64,000 nt of DNA from Girardinichthys multiradiatus (GCF_021462225.1 NC_061804.1:4069001-4133000), one strand, 5' to 3'; shown: positions 11,705-23,174, counted from the stretch's first letter. The notes: generated by a model not told the origin, from the letters alone. A program made the numbers and translations.

Positions 11705-13108
11705 TTAGTCTGATTGACATAACTTCCATGAAATATTTTGACTTGAAACCTGGAGATGGTGGAGTCACCTTTCACACCTCATGACACCTCATAATGCACA
11801 GATATGTAGGTGAACATCCCAACGAACTTTCCAGCCCTACAGAGGAATGAAAATTGCCTGTAAAACAGGTTTAGATCTTATTAAGAAATGCTGTAAATCC
11901 TAAGTACCACGGTTCCAAATAACAGAATGACAACATCTGCACTGATCATGGCTTTAAGGCCTTTTTCAATCTCAAATTTACTGACATTAAACAGAATTGA
12001 CAAATTCAGCAACCAGCAAAAATTGTCTATCACCAAATAGACAGACCACATTTCTTAAAAACTTAAACTTTTGTCTCTACTGCAGTGATTCCCAGATTGT
12101 GGAGACCAACCGCCTACAGAAATTGCGTAGAGTTTCAGCAAGTGTGTACCATGGGTCACTGAGGTTCTTAACTAATTTTCTCTCCATTACTCATCACTGT
12201 ACACTCTATGCTAAAGTTAACATGATGCCTCTGTATGCCTGTCATCTCAGTTATTGATATTTATTTATTTATAAAGTCATTTTAGGCATAACCCCATCTT
12301 ACCTGTCTTATCTTTTAAAAAAGAAAAATGGATGCCACGATCTCCGAATAATAGATGTTCTTCAGTTTGTTGTTGCCAAAGTTCGAACCTAGGCAGGAAT
12401 ATTTCTAGTTTTCAGCCCTCAATATGTGGAATCAATTGCAAACTAATTTTCAGCTTAAAGCTCTGGTGACACTGAATGAGTTTACAGCATTACTGAAGCC
12501 ATTGCAATCTACCGTATTTGTTTGCAAGTGTTTTATATGAATAAAGTCTTTAATGTAATTTGTATTTCTTTACTGTTTTTAGTAATGTAACTGTGTTGCT
12601 TCCTCCTTGGCCAGGTCTCTCTTGTAAAAGAGATATTTCATCTCAGTGGGATTAACCTGATTAATTAAAGGCTAAATAAATAAAAACTCCCCCCACACTG
12701 CATCCCCTCACCATCCTCAATTACACTGGGTCTTGGGACCTAAGATGGTTCTAACACATAGACACTGTCTGGAAGAAGGCCAGTAGATACTATACTTCCG
12801 GCAGTAACTTAGAATGCAGAACGGTTTAGACTTTTACTTTCAGGTCGGCACTATAAAGAACTATTTCCAAAAACCAGCTGTGACTCCACACCTCATGTAA
12901 GCTATTACCTCTTACTCACACATTGCGTTTATTGGGGAGGACTTCCTTCTATGGATTCTCTTTAAAACAAATCTCTTCAAAGAACACCTTTTCTGGCAGA
13001 CCATATTACCCAACACAATTTCCCTTATTAGTGCGTTTCAAAGTTGTTCTCTTTCCACTGTGCTTCTGAACTTCTTGTAAACAGCTGCCACACCTGGTGC
13101 TGCAGATA
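11705..13108. repeat. Local tandem duplication, unit 2
   Basis: Second copy of the unit, this time with the LINE 3' body (12060-12685). It is followed at 13109 by the full left end of the Tc1 element whose first 20 bp remain at the unit 1/unit 2 junction. Confidence 0.7.
12060..12685 (+). mobile_element. LINE 3' end (L2-like), frame-broken
   Basis: Contains broken frames resembling the C-terminus of fish LINE ORF2 (SVYHGSLRFLTN, then HHCTLYAKVN). The end is characteristic: 'ggccaggtctctcttgtaaa', then 'tctcagtgggattaacctga' and '(taaa)n' at 12610-12685. No intact reverse transcriptase. Confidence 0.65.
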
Positions 13109-14277
13109 CAGTGGCTTGTAAAAGTATTCATACCCCTTGAAATTTTCCACATACTGTCACAGTACAACCACAAACATAAATAAATTTTATTGGAATTTTA
13201 TTTGAAAGACCAACACAAAGTGGTATGCAATTGTGAAGCGGAAAGAAAATTATACATGATTTCATTTTTTTTTTACAAATACAAAACTGAAAAGTGCAGT
13301 GAGCAAAAGGATTGAGCCCCTTTACTCTTAGTGCAACCAATTGCCTTCAGAAGTTGCCTGATGATTGGCAATGACTAAGTAGAGTCCACCTGTGTGTAAT
13401 CTAATTTCAGTACAAATACAGCTGCTCTGTGACAGCCTCAGGTTGGTTAAGAGAATATTGGGGAGCAAACAGCATGATAAAGTCCAAGGAACACACCAGA
13501 CAGGTCAGGGATAAAGTTGTGGAAACATTTATAGCAGGCTTAGGCAATAAAAAAATTTCCCAAGCTTTGAACATCTCACGGAGCACTGTTCAATCCATCA
13601 TCCGGAATTGGAAAGAGTTTGGCACAACTGTAAACCAACCAAGACAAGGCCGTCCACCTAAACCTACAGGTCGAACAAGGAGAAGACTGATCAGAGATGC
13701 AGCCAAGAGGCCCATAGTGACTCTGGGTGAACTGCAGAGATCCACAGCTCAGGTGGGGGAATCTGTCCACAGGACAACTATTAGTCGTGCACTGCACACA
13801 TGTGGTCTTTATGGAAGAGTAGCAAGAAGAAAGCCATTGTTAAAAGAAAACCATAAGAAGTCCTGTTTGCAGTTTGCCAGAAGCCATGTTGGGGACACAG
13901 CAAACATGTGGAAGAATGTGCTTTGGTCAGACGAGACCTAAATTTAACATTTTGGCCAAAATGCAAAACATGTGTGGCAGAGAAATAACATTGCACATCA
14001 CTCTGAACACACCATCCCCACTGTCAAATGTGGTGGTAGCATCATGCTCTGGGGGTGCTTCTCATCTGCAGGGACAGGGAAGGTGGTCAGAGTTGATGGG
14101 AAAATGGATGGAGCCAAATACAAGGTAATCTTGGAAGAAAACCTATTAGAGTCTGCAAAAGACTTGAGACCGGGGCAGATGTTCACCTTTCAGGAGGACA
14201 ACGACTCTAAATATGAAGCCAGGGCTGCAATGAAATGGTTTAAAACAAAAAATATTCATGAGTTAGAATGGTCCTGT
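13109..14277 (+). mobile_element. Tc1-type transposon, 3'-truncated
   Basis: The left terminal repeat starts CAGTGGCTTGTAAAAGTATT directly after a TA (13107-13108). The transposase starts at MIKSKEHTRQVRDKVVETF (frame from 13474; an earlier ATG lies at 13429) and shows the paired-like DNA-binding region (KKISQALNISRSTVQSIIRNW) and a GRPPKPTGRTRRR hook. It continues to WSDET (first catalytic Asp) at 13941, where a frameshift and stop occur. The rest resumes as GGSIMLWGCFSSAGTG and FQEDNDSKYEARAAM (second Asp, about 14200). The copy stops at KNIHELEWSCY, before the third acidic residue, and no right terminal repeat follows. Copy B has the empty TA site at 41155 ('cagatacatttt'). Confidence 0.88.
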
Positions 14278-14727
14278 TATGATTTGGGGTTGTTTGGTTT
14301 TTGGTTTCAGGTTTTTTCCTTATGTTTTTCACTGCTCAAGTTTTGAATCATGCTTCTGTTTATTATTTTCCTTTTGTTTCATGTTCTTTCTATTATAGTT
14401 CTATTAGTTTGTTTCCTTGGATTTGCATTCTGTTCAAGCCATGTTTTGCTCCTGTCATGTTGTGTTCTCTGTTAATTATCTTTATCCAGTTCACCTGCTC
14501 CAAACTAATCTGTCTCCTAGCTCCACCTGGTTTACACTCTATAAACACACACCTGTTCTGTCATTGGGGCAGAAACATTTCTCATATCATGTCTTGTTCT
14601 CAAACCAAGTCTTGTTTTTTGATCATGCCATGCCTTTCTCGCCTGCCCGTCTGTTGTTTTGTTCCTGCCTCCTGCTGTGAGTGAGTTTTTGTTATTAAAC
14701 TTTTTTGCACTTACCATCACGCTGCAC
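14278..14727 (+). mobile_element. Retroelement 3'-tail-like sequence
   Basis: T-rich, non-coding stretch joined directly to the truncated Tc1 on the left and to mucin stalk repeats on the right. Its end ('gttattaaacttttttgcac' then 'ttaccatcacgctg') resembles common fish LINE 3' tails; the family is not certain. It occupies the place where copy B has the promoter, signal-peptide exon and both Ly6 domains. Confidence 0.4.
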
Positions 14728-17191
14728 CAACAACTACAACCTCTGCATCAACTTTCACAACTTCCACCTTAACAACCATTGCAACAATAATAACCACCAC
14801 AAAAACACAAAGACAGTTCCAACAACTATAACACCAGCTCCAGCAACTATGACTGCAGTACCAACAACATCAACATCTGCACTGAAAATCTCAACTTCTC
14901 CAGAAACAACAACAGTACCAACAGCCACAACTACACTGAAATCCACAACACTTCCAACAGCCACAACTGCAGCTCCAACAACCACAACCTCTTCACAAAC
15001 AATTACATATGAAGAACCAACAAGCACAACCTCTGCCCCAACAACTACAACTACAGATCACTACACATCTGCTTCACAAGCCTCCACAACGTCTGCAATT
15101 CCAACAATTTCAAAAACCACAACTGCTACATCAACAATCAAAACAACTGCTTCAACAACCACAACTGCTGCCCCAACCACCACAACTCTGGCACCTACAT
15201 CCACAACTGCTGCACCAACAACTACAACTTCCACCTCAACAACCATTGCAACAATTACAACAACCACACCACCAGCTCCATCACTTTCAACTGTAGCACC
15301 AAAAACTACAACTGCAACACCAAAATCAAAATTGACACTTCCAACAACCACAACTTCTGCACCAACAACCACAACATTAGCCCCATCAACCACAACTCTA
15401 GCACCAACAACCACAACTGCAACACTGAAATCCACAACACTTCCAGCAACCACAACTGCAGCCCCAACAACCACAACGTCTGCACCAGCTTTCACCTCAA
15501 CAACCATTGCAACAATTCCAACAACCACACCAGCAGAACCAGCAACCATAACACCGACTCAATCATCTTCAACTCTAGCTCCAACAACCACACCTGGTGC
15601 CACAACAACTACAACTCTATTACAAACGTCCACAACTGCTGCACCAACAACTACAATGTCCACCTCAACAACCATTGCAACAATTGCAACAACCACACCA
15701 CCAGCTCCATCACTTTCAACTGTAGCACCAAAAACCACAACTGCAACACCAAAATCAAAATTGACACTTCCAACAACCACGTCTGCACCAACAACCACAA
15801 CATTCGCCCCATCAACCACAACTCTAGCACCAACAACCACAACTGCAACACTGAAATCCACAACACTTCCAGCAGCCACAACTGCAGCTCCAACAACCAC
15901 AACTTCTGCACCAGCTTCCACCTCAACAACCATTGCAACAATTCCAACAACCACACCAGCAGAACCAGCAACCATAACACCGACTCGATCATCTTCAACT
16001 CTAGCTCCAACAACCACACCTGCTGCCACAACAACCACAACTCTATTACAAACGTCCACAACTGCTGCACCAACAACTACAACCTCTGCATCAACTTTCA
16101 CAACTTCCACCTTAACAACCATTGCAACCATTCCAACAACCACACTAGCAGAAACAACAACCACCACACCAGCTCCATTATCTTCAACTCTAGGACCAAC
16201 AACCACAACTGCAACACCGAATTCCACAACAACACTTCCAACAACCAAAACTGAAGCACCAACAACCACAACTGAAGCATCAAAAACCACAACTGCTACA
16301 AAAATTACTGCAACACCAGCTTCAACAACTGCAACGAAAGTACAAACAACCACAACTGCTACAAGGACAACTAAGCCAACCACAACTGAAGCCCCAACAA
16401 CCACAACGTCTGCACCAACAAACACAACCCCGGCTCCAAAAACAACAACAGCAACACCAATATTGACAACTGTGGCACAGCATACCACTTATGCTACAGC
16501 ACAAAAAATCACAAAGACAGTTTCAACAACCATAACTCCAATAACAGCAACAGCACCTCTAATAACCATGTCTGTTGTACCAGCAACCACAAGAGCTCCC
16601 TCATTGACAATTCGAACAACAACAACTGAACTACCAACACCTAGAAAAGCAAGTCAGACAACCACAATAATATCTCCTACATCCACAACTGCTGCATCAA
16701 CATCCACAGTTGCACCACTAACAACCAGAATACCAGCTCAAACATCCACAACTGTAACACTAAAAAACAAAACTGCTGCAACAACAACATCAAGTATAGC
16801 ACCGACCACCACAATATCTGCACAAAAAAGGACTACTGCAGCAACAACCACCACATCGTCAACAATGATCACAACCACTGCAATAACAACCATTGCTGTA
16901 TCTGCAACAAAAAACACACCGCTTGCCCCAATCACCACAACAGCTGCATCACCTACTACAACTGCTGCGCCAACCACCAAAATAGATGCTCCAACAACAA
17001 GTCATTCAACAAGTCCAACTGCTGCACAAACAATCAGAATTTCATCAGCTACTGCAACTCGTATTACCACAACCACCACTCCATTTGCAATTCCAGTACC
17101 AGTTACCTCTACAACAACCACTAGTGACACATCTGGTTTCAAGCTTGGTATGCTGCATTTGCTTCTTGGACTGCTAGTGTTTTTCTTGTAA
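14728..17191 (+). pseudogene. Mucin-like stalk plus GPI-signal end, truncated paralogue (copy A)
   Basis: An open frame of about 790 codons of Thr/Ala/Pro/Ser repeats (AAPTTTT, TSTTIATIPTTTPAEPATIT types) ending in SGFKLGMLHLLLGLLVFFL and TAA. The last 20 residues are nearly identical to the end of the large gene at 58350. The first about 85 bp (14728-14815) are stalk repeat in a different frame, so the only ATG available (14705) starts in the wrong frame and in the retroelement tail. No signal peptide, Ly6 domain or TATA promoter lies upstream. I read it as a 5'-deleted pseudogene. An internal 0.4-kb block repeats (15209-15650 versus 15650-16080). Confidence 0.8.
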
Positions 17192-17524
17192 TTTACCAAA
17201 GATAACTAATAATTTTTTTTATTCTTGAAGAAAGACTTGCAAGGTTTTTTTTTTTATGGGGTACCGTTTGTAAAGTTACACAGTCAAAAACTGACAGTTG
17301 TTTTTTTGAATTATTTTAGGCCCCCCATCAAATGTGGGGCCTATTTCCTGCCTGCCACACTACCTGACGGTGGCTGGTGTCTCTGCCTGCCGGTGTACTT
17401 GTGGTTCTCGGTATCCAGGGCTGGGTGCTTTGGTGTGTGCTGGCTCACTCCCGGTGGCTGCTTGCCTGGGCCTGGACCCCTGGGCTCTGTTGGGCCTTTG
17501 CTTGGGGAGTATGACATAACTTGA
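17192..17524. other. 3' flank of copy A mucin, then a GC-richer segment
   Basis: The first about 80 bp match the flank after 58350 ('attcttgaagaaagac'). From about 17325 the text is richer in G and C, with open frames that I cannot assign; it may be the upstream part of the LINE fragment that follows. Confidence 0.5.
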
Positions 17525-17865
17525 AAAAGTTCAACAAGCTAAAAAAGAAGGCTGGCTGGTCCTGTTCTGGGGACTCCTATGGAACCTCTTGAGATCATTG
17601 TGCAAAGAAGGATGCTCTATAAAATGAGGAATATTATGGAAACCCTGAGCATCCTCTTCATGAGACTGTCCTACAACAACAGAGTGTCTTCAGTCAGAGG
17701 CTAATTCAGATCTGCTGTAATACAGACCACTACAGGAGATCCTTCCTGCCCACAGCCATCAGCATCTACAACAGCTCTTTGAAGAAACTTTCATAATATG
17801 AGCTACAACAACATTTAATTTCCCTTCAGGATTAATGAAGTATTTTTGAAATGAATTGAATTCAA
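17525..17865 (+). mobile_element. LINE ORF2 C-terminal fragment and 3' end
   Basis: Frame-broken reading gives KKAGWSCSGDSYG, FSQRLIQICCNTDHYRRSF and LPTAISIYNSSL, the typical last residues of fish non-LTR retrotransposon ORF2. A short A/T-rich 3' end follows. No reverse transcriptase core is present. Confidence 0.7.
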
Positions 17866-18780
17866 TTGAATTAACAAGACAAAATGACTAACAAGACACG
17901 AGGGCTGTTGTACCTGTTGTAGCTATGCTTTTCCAGTTCCTTAAAGAGTGGATTTTAAAGTTCCTTTCAAATGCTGGAAACAGTTTATTCTTCTTTTATC
18001 GTCCATCTCTCCAGTTTGTCCCAGAAGATCTGTCACCAAAGTGTTGCTTATGTGATTTATAAGGAATAAATTCTGACTGCTAGCTAAGGAAATGTATTGT
18101 AAGTCATAAGGTTGTCTCTTATCCTTATTTCAGTTTTTACTGTAGTGAAGTAGTCAGTCAGGCTTTTTCTGCCATGTTAGGATGATTAAATGTGGCTAGA
18201 TGGTAGCTGTAGAGTCCCACATCAGCAGGAAAACATAATCGTCATTTGGAATTAAAGCCAAATTAAACTAAGCCTAGTCTTTATTTCACCTCAGTCCCAT
18301 CTTCAGTGCTAGATGCTCACAGACGCAGGTTGTGTCTAAACGGACAGGTTTAATACAACTGAACCAGGTGATTTTCCAGCAATGACGGATACAATAAAAA
18401 AAGGAAGAGACAAGCAAATTGTTGCTTCCATCTCTAGAGGATTGTTACTTAACTGAACCAACCAGGCCCTCTTGCTGCACACGCCATCTCGGAAGTATGT
18501 CACTAAAAGCTCAGACAGTTGAACCTTTTCTGGACAAAGACTGCAGGAAAATAGACAAACTGTTATATTAAACAAGTTCCAAAAAAATATACTAAAATAT
18601 GTGCATAAATCATACAGTAATATTATATTTTTGATTTTCAGCACAACTAACTTCGGGTCTCTGCAAAAAGTAAAAACGAAACAAACCTCTGGTGCTTCTT
18701 CTACATTCTGACAACAAATGTGTAAGGAAATAACTTAATTGATTCAAAATCATGTTTCTCAAAAAACATGTTTCTCTCTG
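17866..18780. other. Intergenic, partly shared with 59453
   Basis: The start ('ttaacaagacaaaatgacta') matches 59453, so the A/B similarity reaches here. The rest is unassigned; a weak minus-strand open frame at 18336-18644 is discussed among rejected items. Confidence 0.5.
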
Positions 18781-18834
18781 CCTTCAGAACTGCTTTAGTT
18801 CCTTATGGTGTAGATTTATCAAGATGTCAGAAAT

Positions 18835-19130
18835 ATTCCTCATAGATTTTTGCCCAGATTGACATGATAGCAACATGCAGTGGCTGCAGATGTATCAGCT
18901 CCACATTTGCTGTTCCACCACATCCCAAAGGTGCTTGGGATCTGGTGACTGTTGAGGCCACTGGAGAACAGTGACTTCATCATGTCCAAGAAACCAGTTT
19001 GAGATGATTCATGCTTTGTGACATGGTGCATGATATTGCTGGGAATAGCCATCATAAGACAGGTCTACTGTTGTCATAAATGGATGGACATGGTCAGCCA
19101 AAGCTCTGTGACATTTAAGTGATGTTCATT
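18835..19130 (-). pseudogene. Tc1-type transposase fragment (C-terminal region)
   Basis: Minus-strand reading shows MHHVTKHESSQTGFLDMM and, further on, FGMWWNS, the decayed counterpart of the QDNAPCHKA...SNWFLEHD and WDVVE segments of another Tc1 family than the two elements at 9.4 and 13.1 kb. Only the C-terminal third is left, with stops. Confidence 0.65.
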
Positions 19131-19664
19131 TACCATTAATGGGCCTTAGATCCACGGGAGTGGATTTTCTCTCCTGTCCCATCCCGCTCCCACAGAAAAA
19201 TGTCTTGTCCCATCCCAATCCCAGGCCAACATAACGAAAAAAGTCCTGTCCCGTCCCACTCCTGGTAAATTGACTCCCACTCCCATTCAGAACGACTCCC
19301 ACTCCTGTGCCACTCCCATTTTTGTTTTCTTCATTTAGTCTTTTGGCAATTTCTTTCTTTGAAGGACCAGTTAGGTCCCTGTTTTTAGCTGTACTAAAGG
19401 CCAGTTAAAGTAAAAAGAGTAATAATGAAGAAATAATAAAATATCAAACAAGCAAACAGACCATGTCTATCTTAGTTGAATAAACAAAATGTACATAGTT
19501 GTATTTTACTCATTTATTAAGTGATCGTTTCCTTTGAACAATGACATCACTTTTATGTTTCAAGTTGCTGAAACGAAAGAAAAATGCACCTAGCAAGAGA
19601 ACTGTACTTGTTGAACAAAAGGCCAAAAAGGCAAAACCTTCATAATTTAGAAACTGTAGCTCAA

Positions 19665-19790
19665 TGGTTCACAGCCCTGGTCCTCAGGGACCCCTTCCCT
19701 GCTAGTTTTAGATGTTTGTCTGCTCCAGCACACCTGATTCAAATTCTGACATGACCTCCTATACAGGCATCAAGAATGGAGGGTCAAACT
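19665..19790. repeat. Common fish dispersed repeat fragment
   Basis: 'ccctggtcctcagggacccc' followed by 'agatgtttgtctgctccagc' belongs to the same repeat group as 24155-24400 and 7793-7975, seen in inverse or direct orientation. Non-coding. Confidence 0.5.
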
Positions 19791-19814
19791 GGACAAAATT
19801 AATACAATAAAATC

Positions 19815-20133
19815 ATCATTAAATAAATAAATGTTGTGAATGTCCCATAAGTGAAGTAAATGTAACATGAAAGAAATGTAACATTAAATGTGCCATTAAA
19901 TTAAAGATACCATTTATTTATTTAATACATCATTAGAAACAATAAATGTACCATTATATCATGAAATGGACTATTATGCAATTAAATGTGCCACTGAATA
20001 ATTAAGTATAATTTTAAAGACGACATGACGTAATTAGTGGTACACTTAATATTTAATGATGTATTAAATAAATTGTACATTTAATGGTACATTCAATTTT
20101 TTTTCTATTTCACAACATATTTATTTAATATCT
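19815..20133. mobile_element. Fold-back (hairpin) miniature element
   Basis: The ends are inverted: 'attaaataaataaatgttgt' on the left and the complement of 'acaacatatttatttaat' on the right. The interior is also largely self-complementary around 'aatacatcatta' and 'taatgatgtatt', with repeated 'ccattaaat'/'atttaatgg'. About 320 bp, no coding capacity. Confidence 0.65.
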
Positions 20134-20148
20134 TCCCTTGATGATGAA

Positions 20149-20727
20149 GCCTTCTACGGAGTCCACGAGGGGACATGGGGGAATTTTCCGGCGCCATACG
20201 TTCTCACGCAATAGTCTTTGTGTTATCTCGCAATACTTTGTGGGGTAGTTTCCAAACCAGATAACTGCAAAAATGAAACAAACACTACACCCGTTTTGAG
20301 ATTTATTGAGTTTTATTTTGAAATCAGCCTTAAATAAAATGATCTTCAATCAGACTAAAAGACAGTTTTTATCCACAAGCTGTCAAACAAACTACTGAAC
20401 TCTGGACAATAATATTACACAAAACCACATCTGTGACACTTTATTTTCTTATTACTGCTGCATGATGTGTACTTTTTTTACGCCATTAGTGTTTTTGTTT
20501 TTATCGTGATTTGAACGGTTCTTCTTATCCTAAGTATTTAATCGCATTGTTTACTGCGTGTTAACCTGCATATGACAAATAAACCATATCAATGACATAT
20601 CAGTGTTTGTTTTATGAGCAGTTTATCATCTGTGCTGTTGCTCCAAAATGCCGAACGCAAAAGTATTGCGTGGGGACGCAAAAGTAATACATTTCCCCAT
20701 GTCCCCTCACGGGCTTCCGTACCTTAC
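20149..20727. mobile_element. Non-autonomous DNA transposon with imperfect about 29-bp TIRs
   Basis: The left end 'tacggagtccacgagggg' plus 'acatgggggaa' pairs with the right end, whose complement reads 'tacggaagcccgtgagggga' plus 'catggggaa'. About 570 bp; no transposase frame inside. It lies just right of the fold-back element. Confidence 0.7.
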
Positions 20728-21280
20728 CTCTTAAATCTTTAGTGCACATGCAGCAATTTGTTGGTCAGATAAGACTTGACACATGATGGTACTTTTGGTT
20801 TGATGAATGAAGAGATGCAGGGTTGATTTAATCCAGAATCTGTCTTACAAGTGTCCTTTAATCACTGCTGTACTTGATTACGACTAAACACATTTTACAA
20901 GCAGCAGACTGCGTGTTAAAACCGCTACATTCAACTCTCCTGAAGGTCGGTAATATTTGCGACTTTCCTGTCAGCTCTATGAGTTTAATAGATAAGTCCT
21001 TATTTCTGACTTTACGTTACAAATCCAATTTTACCACGTCCAGTTCTCCACCTGCGTTTGCTCCCTCCATCCTGAACGCAGGTGGAAAACATCGATCAGA
21101 AGCACTGTTGGCTTGTGGGTCGTGTAGTTCGTTTGACTCACATTATAGTATAGGCTTCTTGGAAAAAAACTACACAATGGCGGCGTCGATCCAAGTTTTT
21201 TTTTCTTAAAGTTTATAACAAAGTCTCAGTTTTACATTTCCAAAGACAATTGATCCTAGTTTATTTCCCTCCTATTAGTT
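20728..21280. other. Intergenic between nested elements
   Basis: The open frame 20874-21209 (111 codons) has no recognisable domain and ends in a poly-T run. I see no firm gene. Confidence 0.4.
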
Positions 21281-21534
21281 AGCTCCCGCTCCCGTTCATT
21301 TTCTATCCTGTACCGTCCCAATCACGGGATCTTTACTGATGCTGTCTCCCGTCCCGCAAGTTTCCCGTGGGAATCCCATGACCCGTGGGACTCCCGAAAA
21401 AATGTCAGCCTCTACTCCTCACCCTCCCCACAAACTCCAGACCTGATACCTGCCCCTCAGCCTTCACCGGAGGAGGAGAAGAGTAATCAGGCTGATGAAA
21501 TTGACGGCTGGATCTCAAGCACTCTCATCATACG

Positions 21535-21930
21535 GTGAAAACAGCGATACTTCATTTATTCAACATAACCTGTTTGAACTATGTCAAAGAAACCTGTTAT
21601 GGGTGCCTAACGAACCACCCGAGCCAACGACAGCATCAGTGCCTGGAGATATTGGAGGAGGACCATTACCAAATCAACTTTCAACGCATTGTACGACGAC
21701 TCATAAACCCCGAGCTCCTTCCTGCTATTCAGAAACTTCTGACACTTCGACGCATACAAGCAGATGACTTCAGAGTGAAAACGATTGCAGAGACAGTTTT
21801 ATATGAACTGAAATCGGTACAAGGCTTCCATAGTACAATCACTGATATGTACGATAAGATGAGCGGTAATGACTGTCTCAAGCAGCTTAACTCTGTTTCA
21901 GAGTGCTACGATCCGATCTCAGATGTTTGA
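21535..21930 (+). CDS. Unrecognised 131-aa open frame with Cys/His motif
   Basis: I do not recognise this protein. Near residue 20 it has C-x2-C-x3-HPSQ-x2-H-x-C (CYGCLTNHPSQRQHQC), a plausible metal-binding cluster, then an alpha-helical-looking stretch (INFQRIVRRLINPELLPAIQ) and no membrane segment. It sits right after the CCC-rich end at 21415 and directly before a DIRS-like RNase H, so it may be part of a mobile or virus-derived element rather than a host gene. The start is uncertain; another frame begins at 21495. Confidence 0.35.
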   Translation: MKTAILHLFNITCLNYVKETCYGCLTNHPSQRQHQCLEILEEDHYQINFQRIVRRLINPELLPAIQKLLTLRRIQADDFRVKTIAETVLYELKSVQGFHSTITDMYDKMSGNDCLKQLNSVSECYDPISDV

Positions 21931-21954
21931 TGACTTGTTTTGTCTTTTCTGTTT

Positions 21955-22700
21955 TCTCTCTCAGCTCTGTCCGTGGGTTTTGGGGCATTTTTCCGGGTGC
22001 ATGGTTCACTGGCATCTGGCCACCTTATTTTCCCCAATCCGAATCATCAGCCTTACGAAATAATCCCCATCACTATTGCTTCATGCATCTGGGGCAGCCA
22101 ATGGAAAAGAAAACCCGTAGCCGCTTTATGCGACAATGCAGCCGTAGTCGATGTAATTAATAAAGGCCACTCCTCTTCTAAGTCCATCATGCCCTTCATG
22201 CGCCGCATCATCTGGCGTGACTCATAATTTTATCATTACTGCCCGCCATATTCCCGGTCATCATAACTCACTTACTGATGCCCTTTCTCGTTCAAAATTC
22301 CAGGTCTTCCGTTGTCTCTGCCCTTCAGCCAATGTTCATCCAACACAGAAACCACCTCTCAAAGACTTGATACTCAACTAAACTCATCCCTCATTCCTTT
22401 ACTCCAATTAACCAATTATTATTTTAATTCAGGCTTAGCTATCTCCACTCTCAGGTCTTATTCCTCTGCAGCATTTTCTCCGTATGTCCGTCCTGACCCT
22501 CCAATCTGTCTTATCCGTGCTACAATATATCACTTCATAAGTAAGAACTCTCACATTCTCTCACTGGTGGTGGTCGGCCTTATCCAAACCTTTCCTCTAT
22601 CTAGATCAATCATTAACCTTTCTTCATTATACCTGGATCTCACATCTAACCACTTAAACCTGAATGTATTATTCTCTCATTCCAATACATTTACCACATT
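21955..22700 (+). pseudogene. DIRS-like retroelement remnant: RNase H and recombinase N-terminus
   Basis: The frame 21940-22227 reads GFGAFFRVHGSLASGH, then LCDNAAVVDVINKGHSSS and IMPFMRRI, typical of the RNase H of tyrosine-recombinase retroelements (DIRS/Ngaro group). After a one-base frame slip at about 22215 it continues with ITARHIPGHHNSLTDALSRS. The frame 22312-22707 then carries NSGLAISTLRSYSSAAFSPY, like the SAM-like N-terminal part of their recombinase. The catalytic R-H-R-Y part and the reverse transcriptase are not seen. Defective. Confidence 0.75.
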
Positions 22701-22749
22701 TTTCTAGACACTTTCCCTTTCTTAGCTTCCTTTCTTTCAGACGCACCCA

Positions 22750-22975
22750 GATATTTGCCACTGGCAGGCATATCCAACCATGCCTCGACAGGCTCCTCAT
22801 TAAGCCTTTTCAGGCTCATCTCCATCTACGCTATTGGCAAGCGTATCGAACTATGCTTTGGCAGGGGTCTCAATCCAGCCTCGTCAGGCTCATCACTATC
22901 TTTGCCATTGGGAGGCATTTTAAAACATGCCTTTGCAGGCATCTCAATCCTATGCTTTGTCAGGCACTCATCTAG
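22750..22975. repeat. Tandem repeat, period about 74 bp (3 units)
   Basis: 'tttgccactggcaggcat' (22754), 'ctacgctattggcaagcgta' (about 22826) and 'tttgccattgggaggcat' (22901) start successive units, each followed by 'tgcct..acaggct' text. It follows the DIRS-like frames and is probably part of that element. Confidence 0.6.
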
Positions 22976-23174
22976 CCTCCTCGACGCCCGGTCAGGTGCA
23001 GCCCGATCTTCGTCTTACCTGAGTTAAGCCTCTTCAGGCTTAACTTGGGTAAGCCCATTCAGGCCTAATCCATTAAAAATTTTGGTCTGAGTTTTCACTC
23101 CCTGCTCATCTCAGATCATTCATAACTAATTTATTTTTCCTTCAGTTCAGCCTCAGCCTGGCCTCGGCCCTTTT

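Larger units (their letters stand above)
7419..17270. repeat. Segmental duplication, copy A (degraded partner of 23357-58440)
   Basis: Starting at 'aatgaatttgtctagagtgac' the sequence matches copy B from 23357. Matching blocks in the same order are 7419-7790/23357-23735, 7793-7975/24227-24410, 8240-8370/36210-36325, 8903-9429/36326-36905, 10988-11200/36907-37110, 11440-11685/40920-41157, and the mucin C-terminal end with its 3' flank at 17260/58430. Upstream of 7419 and 23357 the two are unrelated (hexokinase flank versus DIRS-like remnant), so the left duplication edge is sharp. Block ends are by eye. Confidence 0.8.
19145..21415. mobile_element. Candidate composite element bounded by CCC-rich ends
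   Basis: Unusual 'cctgtcccatcccgctccc' text fills 19170-19335, and similar 'agctcccgctcccgttc', 'cccgtgggaatcccatgacc' text fills 21280-21400. Between them are AT-rich sequence and at least two nested small elements. Clear terminal repeats joining the two ends were not found, so the boundaries are a guess. Confidence 0.35.

Noticed and set aside
18336..18644. Minus-strand frame with two Cys that looks faintly chemokine-like next to a CTGCAG acceptor
   Set aside because: No CC/CXC spacing, no second exon, and the frame ends in low-complexity text; too weak to annotate.
22750..23060. CRISPR-like array
   Set aside because: About 74-bp tandem units without distinct conserved repeats and spacers, in a vertebrate sequence beside a retroelement.
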